Source: Lysobacteraceae bacterium
GTDB taxonomy: Bacteria > Pseudomonadota > Gammaproteobacteria > Xanthomonadales > Ahniellaceae
NCBI GenBank assembly: GCA_002995625.1
Contig: PVBP01000002.1
Location: 22,897-86,896, forward strand
Reading direction: 5' to 3'
Length of the DNA stretch: 64,000 bases
The notes under the pieces are model-generated. The model searched no databases and was not told the origin of the DNA. It saw only the letters and a list, made by a program, of their open reading frames with translations. Position numbers and translations under genes: made by a program. Shown here piece by piece: positions 8,912 through 22,930 of the stretch (its first letter is position 1; every line of letters starts with the position of its first letter).

Positions 8912-11900
8912 ATGCGTCTTTCCTCGATCAAGCTGTCCGGCTTCAAGTCCTTCGTCGATCCGACGACGCTGCACCTGCCCACCGATCTGACCGGCATCGT
9001 CGGCCCGAACGGCTGCGGCAAGTCGAACATCATCGACGCGATCCGCTGGGTGATGGGCGAGAGCGCCGCCAGCCGCCTGCGCGGCGATGCGATCACCGAC
9101 GTGATCTTCGCCGGCTCCGGCAACCGCAAGCCGGTCGGCAGCGCGACGGTCGAGCTCGTGTTCGACAACGCCGACGGGCTGATCGCCGGCGAGTACGCCA
9201 ACTTCGCCGAGATCTCGGTCAAGCGCACGGTCAGCCGCGACGGCCAGTCGAGCTACTTCCTGAACGGCGGCCGCTGTCGCCGGCGCGACATCATCGACGT
9301 GTTCCTCGGCACCGGCCTCGGCGCGCGCAGCTACTCGATCATCGAGCAGGGCATGATCAGCCAGATCGTCGAGGCCCGCCCGGAGGAGCTGCGCCTGCAT
9401 CTCGAGGAGGCGGCCGGGATCTCGAAGTACAAGGAGCGCCGCAAGGAGACCGAGAGCCGGATCCGCGCGACGCGCGAGAACCTCGAACGCCTGAACGACG
9501 TGCGCCAGGAGGTCGAGAAGAACCTCGACCACCTGAACCGGCAGGCGCGCAATGCCGAGCGCTGGCAGAAGCTCAAGGCCGAAGCCGGCCGGATCGAGGC
9601 CGAGCTGCGCGCGCTGGCGCTGAAGGCCGAGGACGAATCGGTCGCCGCGGGCGCGGCGGCAGTTGCCGCGACCCAGCTCGAGATCGACCGCGTCACCGCC
9701 GATCAGCGGGAGGTCGAGGCGCGCATCGAGGCCTTCCGGGAGCGCCAGATCGCCGCCACCGACGCCTTCAACAAGGTCCAGGGCGAGGTCTACCGGGTCG
9801 GCGCCGAGATCGCCCGGGTCGAGCAGCAGATCCAGCACAACCGCGACCTCGCCGAGCGCCTGGCGCGCGCCGGTCGCGAGACCGAGCAGCAGCTCGCCGA
9901 GATCGCGGAACACGCGCGCGCCGACCGCGAGCAGATCGCGCTGCTGACCGCGTCGCTGGCCGAGGTCGGTCCGCGGCAGGCCGAGCTCGAGGCCGCGGCC
10001 GCGGCCCGCGCCGAGGCCCTGCGCGCCGCCGAGCAGGCGATCGCCGACTGGCAGCAGCGCTGGGATCGCTACGCCAAGGCCAGCGGCGAGGCCTCGCGGC
10101 GCGCCGAGGTCGAGCGCACGCGGCTGGACTTCCTCGACCGCCAGTCGCATGAGCTCGGCCGTCGCCGCGAGCAGCTGCAGCGCGAGCAGGCCGAGGCCGA
10201 TCTCGGCAAGCTCGGCGAGGCCTCGGAGCTTCTGGCGGGCGAGCAGGCGACGCAGAAGTCGCGGCTCGACGAACTCACCGCGCTCGCCGAGGAACGCAAG
10301 GCCCGCCACGCGAGCCTTGGCGAGGAGCTGAAGGAGGCCCAGGGCGAGCTGTCGCGCCTGCGCCAGGCCCTCGAGGCCGCCAAGGGGAGAAGCGCGTCGC
10401 TCGAGGCGCTCCAGCATGCCGCGCTCGGCCAGGACGTCGGAGCGGTGCGTGCATGGCTCGCGTCGGTCGGGATCAGCTCCGATCGGCGCGTCGGCGAGGT
10501 GCTCGACGTCGATGCCGGCTGGGAGGTCGCGGTCGAGACCGTGCTCGCGGACTGGCTCGGGGCCGTCGTCAGCGAGGACCCGCATGCCCTCGCGAGCGAG
10601 ATCCATGGCGCGGGGGAAGTCGATCTCGCGGTGGTCGGCGTGGGCGCCGGGACCGGCGCGCCCGGCACGCTGGCGGCCAAGGTGCGAGGTCCGCGCGCGG
10701 TCGTCGGTCTGCTGGCCAGGGTGCGTGTCGCCGAGACCCTCGATCAGGCCCGGGACATCGCGCGGCGACTGGCGCCCGACGAGAGCGTCGTGACCGCCGA
10801 CGGCGCGTGGCTCGGCCCCGACTGGTTCCGGATCGCGCGGCAGAAGGACGCGCGGTCGGGCGTGATCGCGCGCGAGCGCGAGATCCACGCGCTCGGCGAG
10901 GAACGCGGCCGGCTCGAATCCGCGATCGAGGCCCTGACCTCGCGGATCGAGGGGCTCCGGTCGGCGATCGGCGACGCGGAACTGGCGCGCGACGACGCGC
11001 AGCGCGAGCTCTATCTCGCCCACCGCCGGCTCTCGGAGCTCGCCGGCCAGATGCAGAGCCAGCAGGGCCGGCTCGAGGCGGCGCGGCAGCGCGCGCGCCA
11101 GATCGAGGCCGAGCTGGCCGACATCGCGACCCGGCTGGCCGAGAACGAGACCCAGGCCAGGGAGTCCCGCGCGAAGCTGGACGCGGCGGTCGCCGAGATG
11201 GGCGAGCTCGAGGCCGAGCGTCGCGCGCTCGACGGCGAGCGCCGCGAACTGCTCGAGCGGCGCGAGGAAGCGCGGATCGAGTCGCGCGAGGCGCAGGATG
11301 AGGCGCATCGATTCGCGCTCCAGTCCGAGAGCAAGCGCGCGGCGCTCGCGTCGCTCGAACAGGCGCTGGCGCGGATGCTGGCGCAGCAGCAGCAGCTCGA
11401 GGCGCGCGCCAGGGACCTCGGCGAGCAGCTCGCGGCCGGCAGCCAGCCGATGGAGTCGCTCGAGGCCGAGCGCCGGACCTACCTCGACCAGCGCCTGCTG
11501 GTCGATCGCGAGCTGGTCGAGGCGCGCAAGGCGCTCGATGCGCTCGATGGCGAGATCCGCGAGGTCGAGCTCGCGCGGCATCGGATCGAGCAGCAGCTCG
11601 CCGGACTGCGCGAGGTCCACGGAAACCGGCGGCTTGCGGAGCAGGCGGCGCGGATGCGCGCCGATCAGCTGCGCGCCCAGATCGTCGAGGCCGGCTTCGA
11701 GGCTGAGGCGATCCTCGCCGAGCTCGATCCCGGCGCCAGCGCGGAGGCGTGGCAGCAGAAGCTCGCCGATCTCGAGACCCGGATCCGCCGACTCGAACCG
11801 GTCAATCTGGCTGCGATCCAGGAACACGCCGAGCAGAGCGAGCGCAAGGTCTACCTCGATGCGCAGCACGGAGACCTGACCCAGGCCCTGGAGACGCTCG

Positions 11901-12409
11901 AGAACGCGATCCGCAAGATCGACCGCGAGACCCGCACCCGCTTCAAGGAGACCTTCGACAAGGTCAACCAGGGCATTGGCGAGCTGTTCCCGCGCCTGTT
12001 CGGCGGCGGCCACGCCTACCTCGAACTGACCTCGGACGACCTGCTCGAGACCGGTGTCACGATCATGGCGCGGCCGCCGGGCAAGCGCGTCAGCAACATC
12101 TCGCTGCTCTCGGGCGGCGAGAAGGCGCTGACCGCGGTCGCGCTGGTGTTCTCGATCTTCCGCCTCAACCCGGCGCCGTTCTGCCTGCTCGACGAGGTCG
12201 ATGCGCCGCTCGACGAGGCCAACGTCGGCCGGTTCTGCGCGATGGTGGCCGAGATGAGCGAACAGGTGCAGTTCATCGTCGTCACCCACAACAAGGTCAC
12301 GATGGAGAACATGAAGCAGCTCTGCGGCGTGACGATGCGCGAGGCCGGCGTCTCGCGGCTGGTCCAGGTCGACCTCGAGGAGGCGGCCAGGCTGGCCGGC
12401 GCCGCGTGA
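8912..12409 (+). CDS. smc: chromosome segregation protein SMC
   Basis: 1165 residues, normal for bacterial SMC. The N-terminal ATPase half has Walker A GPNGCGKS at 31-38. Long coiled-coil arms flank a hinge at about 510-645. The C-terminal half has the signature LLSGGEKALTAVAL near 1065 and Walker B FCLLDEVDAPLD near 1089. The protein works with ScpA and ScpB, not encoded here, to condense and segregate chromosome origins. The start at MRLSSIKLSGFKSF matches the family; an in-frame ATG 18 bases earlier adds six residues without support. zipA and ligA follow on the same strand, an order I know from Lysobacterales, where SMC replaces MukB. Confidence 0.97.
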   Translation: MRLSSIKLSGFKSFVDPTTLHLPTDLTGIVGPNGCGKSNIIDAIRWVMGESAASRLRGDAITDVIFAGSGNRKPVGSATVELVFDNADGLIAGEYANFAEISVKRTVSRDGQSSYFLNGGRCRRRDIIDVFLGTGLGARSYSIIEQGMISQIVEARPEELRLHLEEAAGISKYKERRKETESRIRATRENLERLNDVRQEVEKNLDHLNRQARNAERWQKLKAEAGRIEAELRALALKAEDESVAAGAAAVAATQLEIDRVTADQREVEARIEAFRERQIAATDAFNKVQGEVYRVGAEIARVEQQIQHNRDLAERLARAGRETEQQLAEIAEHARADREQIALLTASLAEVGPRQAELEAAAAARAEALRAAEQAIADWQQRWDRYAKASGEASRRAEVERTRLDFLDRQSHELGRRREQLQREQAEADLGKLGEASELLAGEQATQKSRLDELTALAEERKARHASLGEELKEAQGELSRLRQALEAAKGRSASLEALQHAALGQDVGAVRAWLASVGISSDRRVGEVLDVDAGWEVAVETVLADWLGAVVSEDPHALASEIHGAGEVDLAVVGVGAGTGAPGTLAAKVRGPRAVVGLLARVRVAETLDQARDIARRLAPDESVVTADGAWLGPDWFRIARQKDARSGVIAREREIHALGEERGRLESAIEALTSRIEGLRSAIGDAELARDDAQRELYLAHRRLSELAGQMQSQQGRLEAARQRARQIEAELADIATRLAENETQARESRAKLDAAVAEMGELEAERRALDGERRELLERREEARIESREAQDEAHRFALQSESKRAALASLEQALARMLAQQQQLEARARDLGEQLAAGSQPMESLEAERRTYLDQRLLVDRELVEARKALDALDGEIREVELARHRIEQQLAGLREVHGNRRLAEQAARMRADQLRAQIVEAGFEAEAILAELDPGASAEAWQQKLADLETRIRRLEPVNLAAIQEHAEQSERKVYLDAQHGDLTQALETLENAIRKIDRETRTRFKETFDKVNQGIGELFPRLFGGGHAYLELTSDDLLETGVTIMARPPGKRVSNISLLSGGEKALTAVALVFSIFRLNPAPFCLLDEVDAPLDEANVGRFCAMVAEMSEQVQFIVVTHNKVTMENMKQLCGVTMREAGVSRLVQVDLEEAARLAGAA

Positions 12410-12473
12410 GCGCGCTTGTCGCCGCGGCCAACGTCGCCAACAATGCCGCGTCCGGACGCGTGGAGGACCCGCG

Positions 12474-16451
<3,978 letters not shown>

Positions 16452-16455
<4 letters not shown>

Positions 16456-18131
16456 TGCGCCGGCGGCGAGTCGCGGAGCTCGCGGCGCAGGATCTTGCCG
16501 ACGTTGGTCTTCGGCAGCGACTCTCGGAACTCGACGATCTTCGGCTGCTTGTAGCCGGTCAGTTCCTTGCGGCACAGCGCCTTGATGTTCTCGGCGGTGA
16601 GGTTCGGGTCCTTCTTGACGATCACGACCTTGACTGCCTCGCCGGACTTGTCGTCGGGGACGCCGACCGCGGCGACCTCGAGCACGCCGGGATGCGTCGC
16701 GATCACGTCCTCGATTTCGTTCGGGTACACGTTGAAGCCCGAGACCAGGATCATGTCCTTCTTGCGATCGACGATGTAGAAATAGCCGTTCTCGTCCATG
16801 CGCCCCATGTCGCCGGTGCGCAGCCAGCCGTCCGGGGACAGGACCTTCGCGGTCTCCTCCGGGCGCTCCCAGTAGCCCCGCATGACCTGCGGGCCGCGGA
16901 TGCAGATCTCGCCGACCTCGCCGATCGGGAGCAGGTTTCCGGCGTCGTCCTGGATCGAGAGTTCGGTCGACGGCGCGGGGAGACCGATCGAGCCGGTGAA
17001 GTCGGTGAGATCGGGGCGGTTCATCGTCGCGACCGGGCTCGATTCGGTCATCCCGTAGCCCTCGAACAGCGGCACGCCGGTGACCTGCTTCCAGCGGTCC
17101 GCGACCGCGCGCTGCACCGCCATGCCGCCACCCATCGCCATCTTGAGCGGCTTGAAGTCGATCGTGTCGAAACCGGGCGTGTTGAGCAGGCCGTTGAACA
17201 GCGTGTTGACGCCGGTGATGAAGCTGAATGGGCGCGCCTTCAGTTCCTTGACGAAGCCCGGCATGTCGCGGGGATTCGTGATCAGCACGTTGAGCGCGCC
17301 GACGTTCATGAACACGAGACAGTTACAGGTCAGCGCGAAGATGTGATAGAGCGGCAGCGCGGTGACGACGGTCTCGTGGCCCTCGTCGATGTTGGCGCCG
17401 AACCAGGCCTTCACCTGCAGCATGTTCGCGACCATGTTGCGATGGGTCAGCATCGCGCCCTTCGCGACGCCGGTGGTGCCGCCGGTGTACTGCAGGAAGG
17501 CGAGGTCCTCGGGTCCGACGCTGACCGCCGGCAGCTTCTGGCCACGACCCCGGGCGAGCGCGTCGCCGAAGCGGATTGCGCCGGGGATCGAGTAGTCGGG
17601 CACCATCTTCCTGACGTGCTTCAGCACGAAGTTGACCAGCGCCGACTTCGGGAATCCGAGCAGGTCGCCGAGGCCGGTCGTGATGACCTGCCTGACCTTG
17701 GTGCTGCCGACGACCTCGGCCACGACGTGGGCGAAGTTGTCGACCACGACGATCGCCGACGCCCCCGAATCGTCGAGCTGGTGCTTGAGTTCGCGCGCCG
17801 TGTACATCGGGTTGGTGTTGACGACCGTGAGGCCGGCGCGCAGGATGCCGAACAGCGCCACCGGGTACTGCAGGCAGTTCGGCATCATGATCGCGACCCG
17901 ATCGCCCTTCTTGAGGCCGAGCACGTTGAGCAGGTAGGCGGCGAAGTCCTGGCTGAGCCGGTCGACGTCGGCATAGGTCATCGTCCGGCCCATGTTCACG
18001 AACGCGGGACGATCGCCGAAGCGCTGGAAGGATTCGGCCAGCACGTGCACGACCGACGGATACCTGGACGGATCGATCGTCGCGCCGACGCCCTGCGGAT
18101 AGCTCTTCAGCCAGATCGCTTCGTTGCCCAT
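16452..18131 (-). CDS. fadD: long-chain fatty-acid-CoA ligase FadD
   Basis: 559 residues of the AMP-forming acyl-CoA synthetase family; it activates fatty acids to acyl-CoA for beta-oxidation or lipid synthesis at the inner membrane. The P-loop-like AMP motif [11 protein letters not shown] is at 215-225, the [10 protein letters not shown] motif lies in the middle and the TGDMG...DRKKDMI hinge region near the end. ATG at 18131 is preceded by GGAGG at five bases, which decides the start over longer upstream frames. The gene is divergent from a small lipoprotein, with two short inverted repeats between them. Its stop TAG shares the palindrome CTAG with the epmA stop, so no terminator separates the two convergent genes. 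Confidence 0.95.
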
Positions 18132-18166
18132 GTCGACCTCCGGTCCGTCGCGTTGATGTTGCAATG

Positions 18167-18203
18167 CGGCATAAGTGCCGATCGCGCAAGGGAATATCGT
18201 TCC
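18167..18203. promoter_or_regulatory. two inverted repeats between fadD and the divergent lipoprotein gene
   Basis: CGGCA-TAAG-TGCCG at 18167-18180 and GGAA-TATCG-TTCC at 18191-18203 lie in the 91-base divergent gap. Both centres are A/T-rich and the second contains a TATCGT that could serve as a -10. They are reasonable operator candidates for a fatty-acid-responsive repressor, but match no site I can name. Confidence 0.35.
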
Positions 18204-18222
18204 GATTGGAGCACACCCACCG

Positions 18223-18684
18223 ATGCGTGACAAGAACTCGATTGCCGCGATTCCGGTGCCGGCGCTGGTCGCGCTGGCCGTGCTGCTGCTCGCGGCCTGC
18301 GCGCGGCCTCCGGCCGAGGAGGCGATCCGGGCGCGCATCGCGGCGATGGAGGCCGCGGTCGAGGCGCGCGACGCGTCGTCCTTCCTGCTCGGGATCAGCG
18401 AGGATTTCGCCGGCGCCGATGGCGCGTCCGACCGTCGCGCGCTTCGCGGCCTGCTGGCCGCGCAGTTCCTAGGGTCCGATCGCGTCTCGGTGGTGCTGGG
18501 TCCGCCGGAGATCACGGTGCACGGCGACGATCGCGCAACCGTGCGGATCGGCGCGGTGGTCACCGGCGGGCGTCTGCTGCCGGAACGCGTCGAGACCCTG
18601 TCGATCGAGAGCGGCTGGCGGCTCGAGGACGGCGAATGGCGCTGCTACGTGGCTCGCTGGTCTCGCGGAAGCGACCGGCGCTGA
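18223..18684 (+). CDS. small lipoprotein, NTF2-like
   Basis: 153 residues. A lipoprotein signal peptide ends in LLLAAC with Cys26. The mature part starts with a helical [19 protein letters not shown] segment followed by strands ending in [16 protein letters not shown], a pattern typical of NTF2-like/SnoaL folds found in many proteobacterial lipoproteins. No catalytic residues stand out; the function is unknown. I chose ATG 18223 because the signal peptide begins properly there; an in-frame ATG at 18175 would add 16 residues ahead of it. It is divergent from fadD and 105 bases ahead of nhaC. Confidence 0.75.
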   Translation: MRDKNSIAAIPVPALVALAVLLLAACARPPAEEAIRARIAAMEAAVEARDASSFLLGISEDFAGADGASDRRALRGLLAAQFLGSDRVSVVLGPPEITVHGDDRATVRIGAVVTGGRLLPERVETLSIESGWRLEDGEWRCYVARWSRGSDRR

Positions 18685-18789
18685 CGCCCGTGAGCGACCG
18701 GGACGATTCCGCACGCTTGCCAGCGCGGGGTGCCGCAACATAAGGTTCACGCGGGGCGTCGGTGGCGCCGGGGCTGCCGGGAGGGGTGG

Positions 18790-20244
18790 ATGACCAACAG
18801 CGAGGGAGCGCGTTCGCCCGGCCTGCTCGACGCGCTGGTGCCGATCGTCGTCCTCGTCGTCCTGTTGGCGGCCGCGGTCTACCTGTTCGGAAACGATTCG
18901 TCGTACGGTCCCAACCAGATCGCGCTGCTGATCGCGCTCGGGACCGCGGCGCTCGTCGGCCGGCGCATCGGCCACCCATGGGCGACCGTGCAGTCGGCCA
19001 TGGCCCAGGGCCTCGCACTCGGGGCGTCGGCGATCTACATCCTGCTCGCGGTGGGCGCGCTGATCGGTGCCTGGATCCTGTCCGGGACCGTGCCGACCCT
19101 GATCCATTACGGACTGGCGATCCTCGACCCCTCGTTCTTCTATCCCGCCGCGTGCGCGCTGTGCGCGCTGGTGTCGCTGTCGATCGGCAGCTCCTGGACC
19201 ACGGCCGGAACGATCGGGGTCGCGCTGATGGGCGTCGCGTCCGGCATCGGGATGTCGCCCGAGATCACGGCCGGCGCGGTGATCTCGGGTTCGTACTTCG
19301 GCGACAAGCTGTCGCCACTCTCCGACACGACCAACCTGGCGCCGGCGTCGGCCGGCGCCGAACTGTTCGCGCACATCCGACACATGCTGTGGACGACGGT
19401 GCCGAGCTTCGCGATCGCGATCGTCCTGTTCGCGCTGCTCGGGTTGCGGGCGACGCCCGGGTCCGATCCGGAGACGCTCGCGGGGCTGCGCGCCGCGATC
19501 ACGGAACGCTTCGCGATCGGCCCGCATCTGCTGATCCCGCTGGCGCTGGTGCTGTGGATGGCCTGGCGTCGCTGGCCCGCCTTCCCGACGATCGCGATCG
19601 GTGCCCTGGTCGGCGTGGCCTTCGCGGTCGTGTTCCAGCCACAGCTGGCCGCCGAAGCGGGTCGCGACGTCGGCGGTGGCGCCCTCGCGATGGGCGCCGG
19701 CGCGTGGAAGGCGCTGTTCGGCGGCTTCGACGTCGCGACCGGTTCCGAGGCGCTCGACGAGCTGCTGCATCGCGGCGGCATGGGCAGCATGCTCAACACG
19801 ATCTGGCTGATCGCGTGCGCGCTGGCCTTCGGCGCGGTGATGGAGCGGCTCGGGCTGCTCGAACGGCTGGTGCGCGGGGTGCTGGCGATGGCGCGCAGCA
19901 CCGCCTCGCTGATCGTCGTCGTGCTGCTGACCGCGATCGGCATCAACGTGATCGCGGCCGACCAGTACATCGCGATCGTGCTGCCGGGCAGGGTCTACCG
20001 GATCGAGTTCGAAAGCCGGGGCCTTGCGCCCGAGAACCTCTCGCGCGCGCTCGAGGACGCGGGCACGCTGACCTCGCCGCTGGTGCCGTGGAACACCTGT
20101 GGCGCGTACATGGCGGCGACGCTCGGCGTGTCGACCTTCGCGTACCTGCCGTTCGCGTTCTTCAACTGGCTGAGCCCGATCATCGCCGCGGCGATGGCGG
20201 CGGTCGGCTTCCGGATCCTGGCTGCGACGCCCGCGCGCCCCTGA
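18790..20244 (+). CDS. nhaC: Na+/H+ antiporter NhaC family
   Basis: 484 residues with about eleven hydrophobic segments. Family features include the [20 protein letters not shown] stretch (within residues ~130-155) and [19 protein letters not shown], the conserved acidic/polar core of NhaC. It exchanges cytoplasmic Na+ for protons, or in some members other cations or malate/lactate. GGGAGGGG lies just before the ATG at 18790. The C-terminal half contains another conserved region around [14 protein letters not shown] and [12 protein letters not shown]. It is followed by a Na+-coupled amino-acid symporter 49 bases later with a small hairpin (20265-20279) between. Confidence 0.93.
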   Translation: MTNSEGARSPGLLDALVPIVVLVVLLAAAVYLFGNDSSYGPNQIALLIALGTAALVGRRIGHPWATVQSAMAQGLALGASAIYILLAVGALIGAWILSGTVPTLIHYGLAILDPSFFYPAACALCALVSLSIGSSWTTAGTIGVALMGVASGIGMSPEITAGAVISGSYFGDKLSPLSDTTNLAPASAGAELFAHIRHMLWTTVPSFAIAIVLFALLGLRATPGSDPETLAGLRAAITERFAIGPHLLIPLALVLWMAWRRWPAFPTIAIGALVGVAFAVVFQPQLAAEAGRDVGGGALAMGAGAWKALFGGFDVATGSEALDELLHRGGMGSMLNTIWLIACALAFGAVMERLGLLERLVRGVLAMARSTASLIVVVLLTAIGINVIAADQYIAIVLPGRVYRIEFESRGLAPENLSRALEDAGTLTSPLVPWNTCGAYMAATLGVSTFAYLPFAFFNWLSPIIAAAMAAVGFRILAATPARP

Positions 20245-20264
20245 CCCTTCCTCCCGCCTGCTTC

Positions 20265-20279
20265 CGGACCGACGGTCCG
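20265..20279. other. small hairpin between nhaC and the alanine symporter gene
   Basis: CGGACC-GAC-GGTCCG, a perfect six-base stem with a three-base loop, 20 bases after the nhaC stop. There is no T run, so it is not a standard terminator; it may stabilise or attenuate the transcript. Confidence 0.4.
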
Positions 20280-20293
20280 CACGGAGTCGATCG

Positions 20294-21823
20294 ATGATGT
20301 CCCGCCTCACCACCGCCGTTGCGCTGATCCTCGCGTCAACCGCCGCCTTCGCGTCCGACAGCGGCGTCGACCAGGCGATCGAGAACTTCGTGGCACCGGT
20401 GCTGCTGCCGATCATCCAGACGGTGTTCTTCACCGTCACGCTGACCGAGGGCGTCCGGGTGCCGCTGATCGTGGTCTGGCTGGTGATCGCGGCGGTGGTG
20501 CTGACGGTCTACTTCCGGTTCATCAACCTGCGCGGCTTCGCGCAGGGCTTCCGGCTGATCCGCGGCGACTATTTCGATCCGAAGGACACCGGGCAGGTGT
20601 CGCCGTTCCAGGCGCTGGCCACCGCGCTGTCCGGGACGGTGGGCCTCGGCAACATCGCCGGCGTCGCGGTCGCGATCACGATCGGCGGCCCTGGAGCGAC
20701 GTTCTGGATGATCGTCGCGGGACTGCTCGGCATGTCGACCAAGTTCTGCGAGTGCACGCTCGGCGTGAAGTACCGGCGGGTCAATCCGGACGGCAGCGTG
20801 TCGGGCGGGCCGATGTACTACCTGTCGCGCGGGCTGGCCGAACGCTCGCCGCGGCTCGCCGGCATCGGCAAGGTGCTCGCGGTCGTGTTCGCGATCTGCT
20901 GCATCGGCGGATCGTTCGGCGGCGGCAACATGTTCCAGGCCAACCAGACCTTCCAGCAGATGGTCAACATCACCGGCGGCGCGGGCGGCTGGCTGGCCGG
21001 CCATGGCTGGCTGTTCGGGCTCGGCATGGCGTTCCTGCTCGGGCTCGTGATCATCGGCGGCATCCGCTCGATCGCGCGGGTCGCGGGCGTGCTGGTGCCG
21101 GTCATGGCGGCCATCTACCTGACCGCGAGCCTGTTCGTGCTGGTCGTGCACCATGCCGACATTCCGGCCGCGTTCGCGCTGATCGTGCAGGGCGCCTTCA
21201 GCCCGGAGGCGACCTACGGCGGCATCATCGGCGTGCTGATCGTCGGATTCCAGCGCGCGGCCTTCTCGAACGAGGCCGGCATCGGCTCCGCCGCGATCGC
21301 GCACTCGGCGGTGCGGACGAAGCATCCGGTGACCGAGGGCCTGGTCGCGCTGTGGGAGCCGTTCATCGATACGGTCGTGATCTGCACGATGACCGCGCTC
21401 GTGATCGTGGTCACGGGCCTTTACCAGCAGTCCGGCGTCGAGGGCGTCAAGCTGACCTCGCAGGCCTACGAGTCGGTGATCGGCTGGTTCCCGTACGTGC
21501 TGGCGCTCGCGGTGTTCATGTTCGCGTTCTCGACGATGCTCGCGTGGAGCTACTACGGCGAGAAGTCGGCGTGCTACCTGTTCGGCGAGTCGGAGAAGGT
21601 CCGGCTCGGCTACCGACTGATCTTCCTCGTCTTCGTCGTGATCGGCGCCGCGATCAACCTCGGGATCGTGATCGATTTCTCCGACGCGATGATCTTCGTG
21701 ATGGCGGTGCCGAACATCATCGGCCTCTACCTGCTGGCACCGGTCGTGCGGCGCGAGCTCGACGAGTACCTCGGGAAGATCCGCAGCGGCGAGATCCGCT
21801 CGCGACGGCAGACGTCGTCCTGA
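20294..21823 (+). CDS. sodium:alanine/glycine symporter (AGCS family)
   Basis: 509 residues with about eleven membrane segments. AGCS signatures are present: [15 protein letters not shown] near 115, the GGPMYY motif near 175 and [19 protein letters not shown] near 320-340. The family imports alanine or glycine with Na+. The N-terminal ~20 residues ([10 protein letters not shown]) look like a cleavable signal peptide, which is seen in some members with a periplasmic N-terminus. Two adjacent ATGs start the gene. The preceding NhaC could supply or relieve the Na+ gradient used here, an inferred link. The 1.1-kb repeat block follows. Confidence 0.93.
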   Translation: MMSRLTTAVALILASTAAFASDSGVDQAIENFVAPVLLPIIQTVFFTVTLTEGVRVPLIVVWLVIAAVVLTVYFRFINLRGFAQGFRLIRGDYFDPKDTGQVSPFQALATALSGTVGLGNIAGVAVAITIGGPGATFWMIVAGLLGMSTKFCECTLGVKYRRVNPDGSVSGGPMYYLSRGLAERSPRLAGIGKVLAVVFAICCIGGSFGGGNMFQANQTFQQMVNITGGAGGWLAGHGWLFGLGMAFLLGLVIIGGIRSIARVAGVLVPVMAAIYLTASLFVLVVHHADIPAAFALIVQGAFSPEATYGGIIGVLIVGFQRAAFSNEAGIGSAAIAHSAVRTKHPVTEGLVALWEPFIDTVVICTMTALVIVVTGLYQQSGVEGVKLTSQAYESVIGWFPYVLALAVFMFAFSTMLAWSYYGEKSACYLFGESEKVRLGYRLIFLVFVVIGAAINLGIVIDFSDAMIFVMAVPNIIGLYLLAPVVRRELDEYLGKIRSGEIRSRRQTSS

Positions 21824-21989
21824 CGGGATGACCGCGCCCGAGGCCCGGCTGCGGGCGTGGTCTGCGGTCTTGCCTGGTGGCCTCGGATGCGCGCGGCCCC
21901 GCCGGCCGTTGCGGCCGCGAGCCGGCCGCAGCTCGGCGTGGCGGCCTGGCTGGCGTGGGGGTCTCGTGACCGTGCGACCGGTCGTGGCC

Positions 21990-22028
21990 GTCACCGCGAG
22001 CCGGCCGCAGGCCGGCGTGGCGGTCTCG
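21990..22028 (+). repeat. 39-base hairpin element, copy 1
   Basis: Left flank GTCACCGCGA, stem GCCGGCC, loop GCA, stem GGCCGGC, right flank GTGGCGGTCTCG. Identical to copy 2, which starts 62 bases later. Confidence 0.85.
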
Positions 22029-22050
22029 TGACCGACGGACAGCTTCTGGC

Positions 22051-22150
22051 CGTCACCGCGAGCCGGCCGCAGGCCGGCGTGGCGGTCTCGGGTTGACGGG
22101 CCGTTCCGATTGTGAGGCGGCTGCGACCAGAGATCGCCACGCGGCCCTTC
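22051..22150. repeat. 100-base direct repeat, left copy
   Basis: Matches 22732-22831 at about 96 of 100 positions by eye. It begins with a plus-oriented 39-base hairpin element, continues through a ~40-base spacer containing GGGCCGTTCCGATTGTGAGG and ends inside the first unit of the 63-base array. Confidence 0.85.
22052..22090 (+). repeat. 39-base hairpin element, copy 2
   Basis: Same sequence as copy 1. It forms the left end of the 100-base direct repeat and faces the first minus-oriented element of the 63-base array, so the two make an inverted pair about 40 bases apart. Confidence 0.85.
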
Positions 22151-22620
22151 GGGCCGCTCGCGATGACGAATCTCGGAAGGCAGCGGCAGTCCGAGATCGC
22201 CACGCGGCCCTTCGGACCGCTCGCGATGACGAATCTCGGAAGGCAGCGGCAGTCCGAGATCGCCACGCGGCCCTTCGGGCCGCTCGCGATGACGAGTCTC
22301 GGAAGGCAGCGGCAGTCCGAGATCGCCACGCGGCCCTTCGGGCCGCTCGCGATGACGAGTCTCGGAAGGCAGCGGCAGTCCGAGATCGCCACGCGGCCCT
22401 TCGGGCTGCTCGCGATGACGAATCTCGGAAGGCAGCGGCAGTCCGAGATCGCGGCGCGGCCCTTCGGGCCGCTCGCGATGACGAACCTTGGGAGGCAGCG
22501 GCAGTCCGAGATCGCCACGCGGGCCTTCGGGCCGCTCGCGATGACGAACCTTGGAAGGCAGCGGCAGTGCGAGAACGCGACGCGGCCGGCCGGGCTGCTT
22601 GCGATGACGCTTCGTCTCGA
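22130..22620 (-). repeat. 63-base tandem array, seven units plus a decayed eighth
   Basis: Units start at 22130, 22193, 22256, 22319, 22382, 22445 and 22508 (exactly 63 bases apart), with a decayed unit from 22571. Each holds a hairpin, GCGGCCC-TTC-GGGCCGC, flanked by GAGATCGCCAC and TCGCGATGAC, then a ~24-base linker. Units differ from each other by only a few bases. Read on the minus strand, the hairpin part aligns base for base with the 39-base element. Confidence 0.92.
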
Positions 22621-22731
22621 GTGGTGGCACTTGGCACTTGCCGCGGACCGCGGCGCCGTTCCCGCGATGAGGGCAGCAAGGCGGATCGGCGCGCAACGAC
22701 GGTGTGGCCGAAGTGGTTACCAATGTCCGGT

Positions 22732-22831
22732 CGTCACCGCGAGCCGGCTGGAGGCCGGCGTGGCGGTCTCGGGTTAACGGGCCGTTCCGATTGTGAGGCA
22801 GCTGCGACCAGAGATCGCCACGCGGCCCCAT
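22732..22831. repeat. 100-base direct repeat, right copy
   Basis: Second copy of 22051-22150, on the far side of the 63-base array, 681 bases away. The few differences include two in the hairpin loop/stem tip that leave the stem pairable (one becomes G-T), one in the spacer and one near its end. Confidence 0.85.
22733..22771 (+). repeat. 39-base hairpin element, copy 3
   Basis: As copies 1 and 2, but with stem GCCGGCT, loop GGA, stem GGCCGGC; six Watson-Crick pairs plus a T-G pair remain. Confidence 0.8.
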
Positions 22832-22930
22832 GGCCGCGCGCGCGGACGGTTCGGCGCGAGCGGCCGCGGCGCGCCTGACGCACGCCGCGAGCGGTCCCCG
22901 AAGCGCAGGTGATCAGGCGGCCGTCGCGAG

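Noticed and set aside
22130..22620. CRISPR array
   Set aside because: The units are contiguous with no unique spacers; each is almost identical over all 63 bases, and no cas gene is near.
22093..22878. Open frames of 170-260 codons across the repeat block on both strands, with 21-residue repeats
   Set aside because: The 63-base period is a multiple of three, so every frame without a stop in one unit stays open. No start signals or codon bias support a protein.
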